Below, piece by piece: positions 51,730 to 64,000 of a DNA stretch of 64,000 bases. Each line of letters begins with the position of its first letter. Position 1 is the first letter of the stretch. Below the pieces are notes generated by a model. The model did not search any database. It was given only the letters and a program-made list of their open reading frames with translations, and was not told the origin of the DNA. The DNA lies in contig BAAHQB010000314.1 in assembly GCA_054601695.1 (NCBI GenBank), positions 1-64,000 of the forward strand. The letters run 5' to 3'. The stretch comes from Amorphochlora amoebiformis (Eukaryota > Cercozoa > Chlorarachniophyceae). A program made the position numbers and the translations under genes.

Positions 51730-51829
51730 TATGTGTATGTATATACTTTTGTATTTATATATATATGTGTATGTATGTATGTTTACATATATCTGTATAC
51801 CCCAATCGAATTCTCATACCTAGGCAGGG

Positions 51830-51911
<82 letters not shown>

Positions 51912-52146
51912 AAAAAATATGTATATATGAATATTTAAATATACACGCACATATACATAAACACATATATAAACTATGTATGTATGTATATGTAAATGTA
52001 CATTTATATGTATGAATATTTGTATTATACATATATATATATAGGCTAGAAAACACGTATGTATATATATCTATATATATATCTATATATATATATATAT
52101 ATATGTATATGTATGTATGTACATATATAATGTATGTATATACATC

Positions 52147-52178
<32 letters not shown>

Positions 52179-53015
52179 ATTCTATATGGGACGTATTTTA
52201 GCCATTCGTTCATGTGCGGAAAACCTTCACTTTATGTGTATGTGTATGTGTGTGTGGACATACATATACATATACAATATGTGTATATATATATGTGTGT
52301 GTATGTGTATGTGTGTGTGTATGTATATAATAAATATATTCTATATAGGGCGTATTTTAGCTACTCGTTCATTTGTGTATGTATATGTATGTGTATACAT
52401 ATGTGTGTGTATATATGTGTGTATACATATATGTATGTGTATGTATGTGAAATACGTACATACGTACACATACACACTGTATACATGTGTGTGTATGTAT
52501 GTATATATATATATATATGTGTATGTGTATATATTAAATATATGTATGTGTGTGTATATGTATATATGCATACATATTTATTCTATACAGGGCGTATTTT
52601 AGCTATTCGTTCATGTGCGGAAAACCTTCACTTCAGCGAGAAAGTCTCGGAGCCCTTTGCCGAAAAATTAATATCTGAGGGATCTCCTAGTCTCGAGGGA
52701 TCTCCAGGGTATTATATATATATATATATATATACACACACATACATACACATATTGATATATATATGTATATGCGTACATACACACACATATATATATA
52801 TATATATATACATACATATATATATACATACATACAAACATATAGTATACACATACACATACACATATATATATGTATATATATATATATATATAATTAA
52901 TCACCGAGGGATCTCCAGGTGTTATGTATGGATGTACATGTATATATATATATATATAAGTATATAATTGATTTTCGAGGGATATCGGGATCTACAGGGT
53001 ATTGCATATACTTTC

Positions 53016-53055
<40 letters not shown>

Positions 53056-53154
53056 TCTTTAATATGTATAATATATACATATATGTATATTGATATATAA
53101 CATGAAAATACAAAGAATTAAAATCAAATCTCCGAGGAATCTCCAAGGCTAGGA

Positions 53155-53207
<53 letters not shown>

Positions 53208-53855
53208 GAGATATACACATATATATATATATATATTATATACATATATATATGTAAATGTCTAAATGTGTATATACATGTATGATATATAGATATAGAT
53301 ATATAGATACATATTAATATACATATCTGTAAATCTATATATACATATCTATATGTATATATATATATATATATGTAGGATCTCCGAGGATTCGCGAGAG
53401 ATCTCAAGACGTGCTAGCTTCAGGATTGATATGTGGTATATATATATATATATGTATATAAATATATATATATGTATATATATATATATTATATAGGTAT
53501 AAGTATTGTTCAATATATATATACACATATATATGTGCGAAAATATATATATACATATATATATATATATATGATATATATGTGTGTGTTAAGTATGTAT
53601 GTGTTTGTGTATATGTGCGTTTGTATGTGTATGTGTATTTATAGATGTATAAATAGTAAACATATACATATACATATATCGTTTATACATAAATATAATT
53701 TTATATATATATATATATGCATATATATATATATACAAACATTATATATATGTAGATATATGGATATATAGATACATATATATATATGTATTAATTCAAT
53801 ACACTCTACACTCAGGTTCCGAGAGAAAGCTGCCCAAACATGTAAACATTAACTG

Positions 53856-53898
<43 letters not shown>

Positions 53899-54055
53899 CG
53901 TGTGTATATATATATATTTATGTAAATATATACTTATATATATGTATATATAGGGTATATATACATATATATATATATATTATTATTACTATTATTACAT
54001 GTAAGATTATTCATCAGAAAGCTGCCCTAACATGTAAACACTAATCAACGTATAC

Positions 54056-54088
<33 letters not shown>

Positions 54089-54158
54089 TGTATATGTATA
54101 TATAGTTTATACATATGTATAAAATATATGTATATATTCTTTACACAAAAAAAAAATT

Positions 54159-54203
<45 letters not shown>

Positions 54204-54358
54204 TATATATATACATATTTATATACACATATATATATATACATATATATCGCAGAGACGCCCAGATATTCAATTCTGTCCCCATGTCTTCGATTTTGAC
54301 TTTGAAAAATCTTAATCTTATTCATGATTTCTGTGCATCACGCTACACCACGTACTAG
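47580..54358 (+). CDS. Unrecognised long multi-exon gene, 14 exons in phase
   Basis: Exons: 47580-47626, 48028-48080, 48579-48633, 48907-48974, 50054-50115, 50319-50356, 50530-50601, 50680-50756, 51306-51365, 51424-51488, 52591-52708, 53379-53435, 53816-53841, 54258-54358 (TAG). Every junction keeps phase. Readable parts: [127 protein letters not shown]. No family is recognised. The start is not established: the first exon begins in phase 1 and may continue the RRM-like exon, or an ATG at 47583 ([10 protein letters not shown], signal-like) may start a separate gene. An alternative last acceptor at 54265 would end at a TAA near 54316. Confidence 0.65.
47962..48578. repeat. CCCTAA arrays, long pure stretch
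   Basis: 48270-48578 is almost perfect CCCTAA for about 300 bp, the intron between exons 48028-48080 and 48579-48633, ending CCCTAG. Confidence 0.88.
49119..49945 (+). repeat. Four donor-half copies of exon 48907-48974
   Basis: Copies at 49121, 49323, 49673 and 49897 repeat [14 protein letters not shown] and the GTATAT or GTATGT donor. Confidence 0.9.
50116..50679. repeat. Degenerate CCCTAA arrays
   Basis: They fill three introns around exons 50319-50356, 50530-50601 and 50680-50756. Confidence 0.85.
51606..51835 (+). repeat. Two donor-half copies of exon 51424-51488
   Basis: Copies at 51608 and 51802 repeat the NRILIP coding part and the donor. Confidence 0.88.
52180..53155 (+). repeat. 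Edge copies around exon 52591-52708
   Basis: Acceptor-half copies at 52179-52234 and 52338-52376 upstream; shorter donor-edge copies (GAGGGATCTCCAGG type) near 52904, 52976 and 53131 downstream. Confidence 0.85.
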
Positions 54359-54484
54359 ACGTAGATGCTGCAACTTGCCATGCCATGCCGCAATAGTAAA
54401 TTGGACCTGAACTTGGTTTTACTATTTATCTCTGTTTTATCTAGCTTATTGTCAATGTATTAATTGCAAACATTCATGTATGCC

Positions 54485-54551
<67 letters not shown>

Positions 54552-55187
54552 TGATATATTATTTTTGCATTTATCGATATGTAACACTTATATGTGTGTA
54601 TATATATATGTGTGTATATGTATACGTACATAAATTCTGGATATTGATAGAATATTAAATAATGGATGTATTTATATATATGACGAATACATATATATCT
54701 AGTATATATATATATATAGCCTAGATCTAGTAGAGCTAGCTGGGTTGCTTAAGGCTTCAGTGATCTGGAGTCCAGGATCAGTAGTACCACAATAGAGAAC
54801 CTAGTCTGAGCTATAACTTGATACTCTTGCGTGCATTCAGATCCATTCACTAGATTTATTGAACGCTTAAGTGATATAGCCGGGTTCTTGTATCTGGAGT
54901 ATATATATCTGGGAGTGACATGTTCGCTCTCTATATCTAAGTATATCTCAAATGTAAACATGTTCTTAAACGCCTACTCCTTCTCACATAGTAGACAAAT
55001 GCTTCCTATCCTTAAGCGCGACTATATCTCGAATATAAACACATGGCTAACGACCAAATCTCAAAATGAACACACGTTCCAAAACTTTCGAATGAATCCA
55101 GTCGTATGCCAGAATCAGCTAGCCCAATCGATTGTAGTAGTAGTATAGGATAATTAAATGATTGTAGATTGGTTGTCTGGATTATGA
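54359..55187. other. Convergent intergenic region of ordinary complexity
   Basis: It lies between two tail-to-tail genes. 54480-54560 is (TA)n. 54710-55187 is normal AT-rich sequence with CTAG-rich parts. A 105-codon frame at 54831-55148 is open but has no recognisable features. Confidence 0.55.
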
Positions 55188-63937
<8,750 letters not shown>

Positions 63938-64000
63938 CTATATATGTATAATTATGTATATATAAATATGTATATTATATATATGAATATATATATATAT

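Noticed and set aside
54831-55148. 105-codon plus-strand reading frame as a gene
   Set aside because: No family features, no splice-island pattern, and it lies in a convergent intergenic region.

Overview
The window is nuclear DNA of a eukaryote, most likely a protist or alga. The species cannot be told from the sequence. About nine tenths of it is (TA)n microsatellite and TTAGGG/CCCTAA telomere-type repeat. This is not a chromosome end. The short non-repetitive islands, mostly 25-120 bp, are exons: nearly all end in AG|...|GT, and joined in order they keep reading frame over hundreds of codons. The repeats are therefore introns. Nearly all long repeat-encoded reading frames ([21 protein letters not shown]) are artefacts.

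Reading by splice phase gives this order: (1) an ankyrin-repeat protein gene, minus strand, 14.5 kb to beyond the left edge; (2) a major intrinsic protein (aquaporin-type channel), plus strand, 14605-26922, 20 exons, 327 aa; (3) a weakly supported small minus-strand gene at 27.9-28.7 kb; (4) a BMT5-like (DUF2431) rRNA methyltransferase, minus strand, 37427-29142, 16 exons, 349 aa; (5) an unrecognised membrane-anchored protein, plus strand, 37693-44367, 17 exons, about 410 aa; (6) an RRM-like exon at 46.0 kb and a long unrecognised gene, plus strand, 47580-54358; (7) the C-terminal part of a homologue of B3GNTL1, the queuosine-tRNA galactosyltransferase family, minus strand, from beyond the right edge to 55188.

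Intergenic DNA is compact. Divergent starts are about 120 and 265 bp apart. The convergent gaps (28.0-28.9 and 54.4-55.2 kb) are the longest stretches of ordinary-complexity sequence. Introns take up nearly all the space: the methyltransferase has 1050 coding bases in 8.3 kb.

The most interesting pattern is how the introns are built. Many exons are surrounded by decayed copies of their own edges, each followed by repeat. Copies of the acceptor edge always lie upstream of the exon and copies of the donor edge always lie downstream, on both strands and in every gene. Introns therefore appear to have grown by tandem duplication across splice junctions, with TA or telomeric repeat in each unit. 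In the telomeric introns the C-rich CCCTAA strand is usually the RNA-sense strand. Intron ends are often one-base variants of the repeat itself (donor GTAACCC, acceptor CCCTAG). All exon calls come from reading by eye and need RNA evidence.
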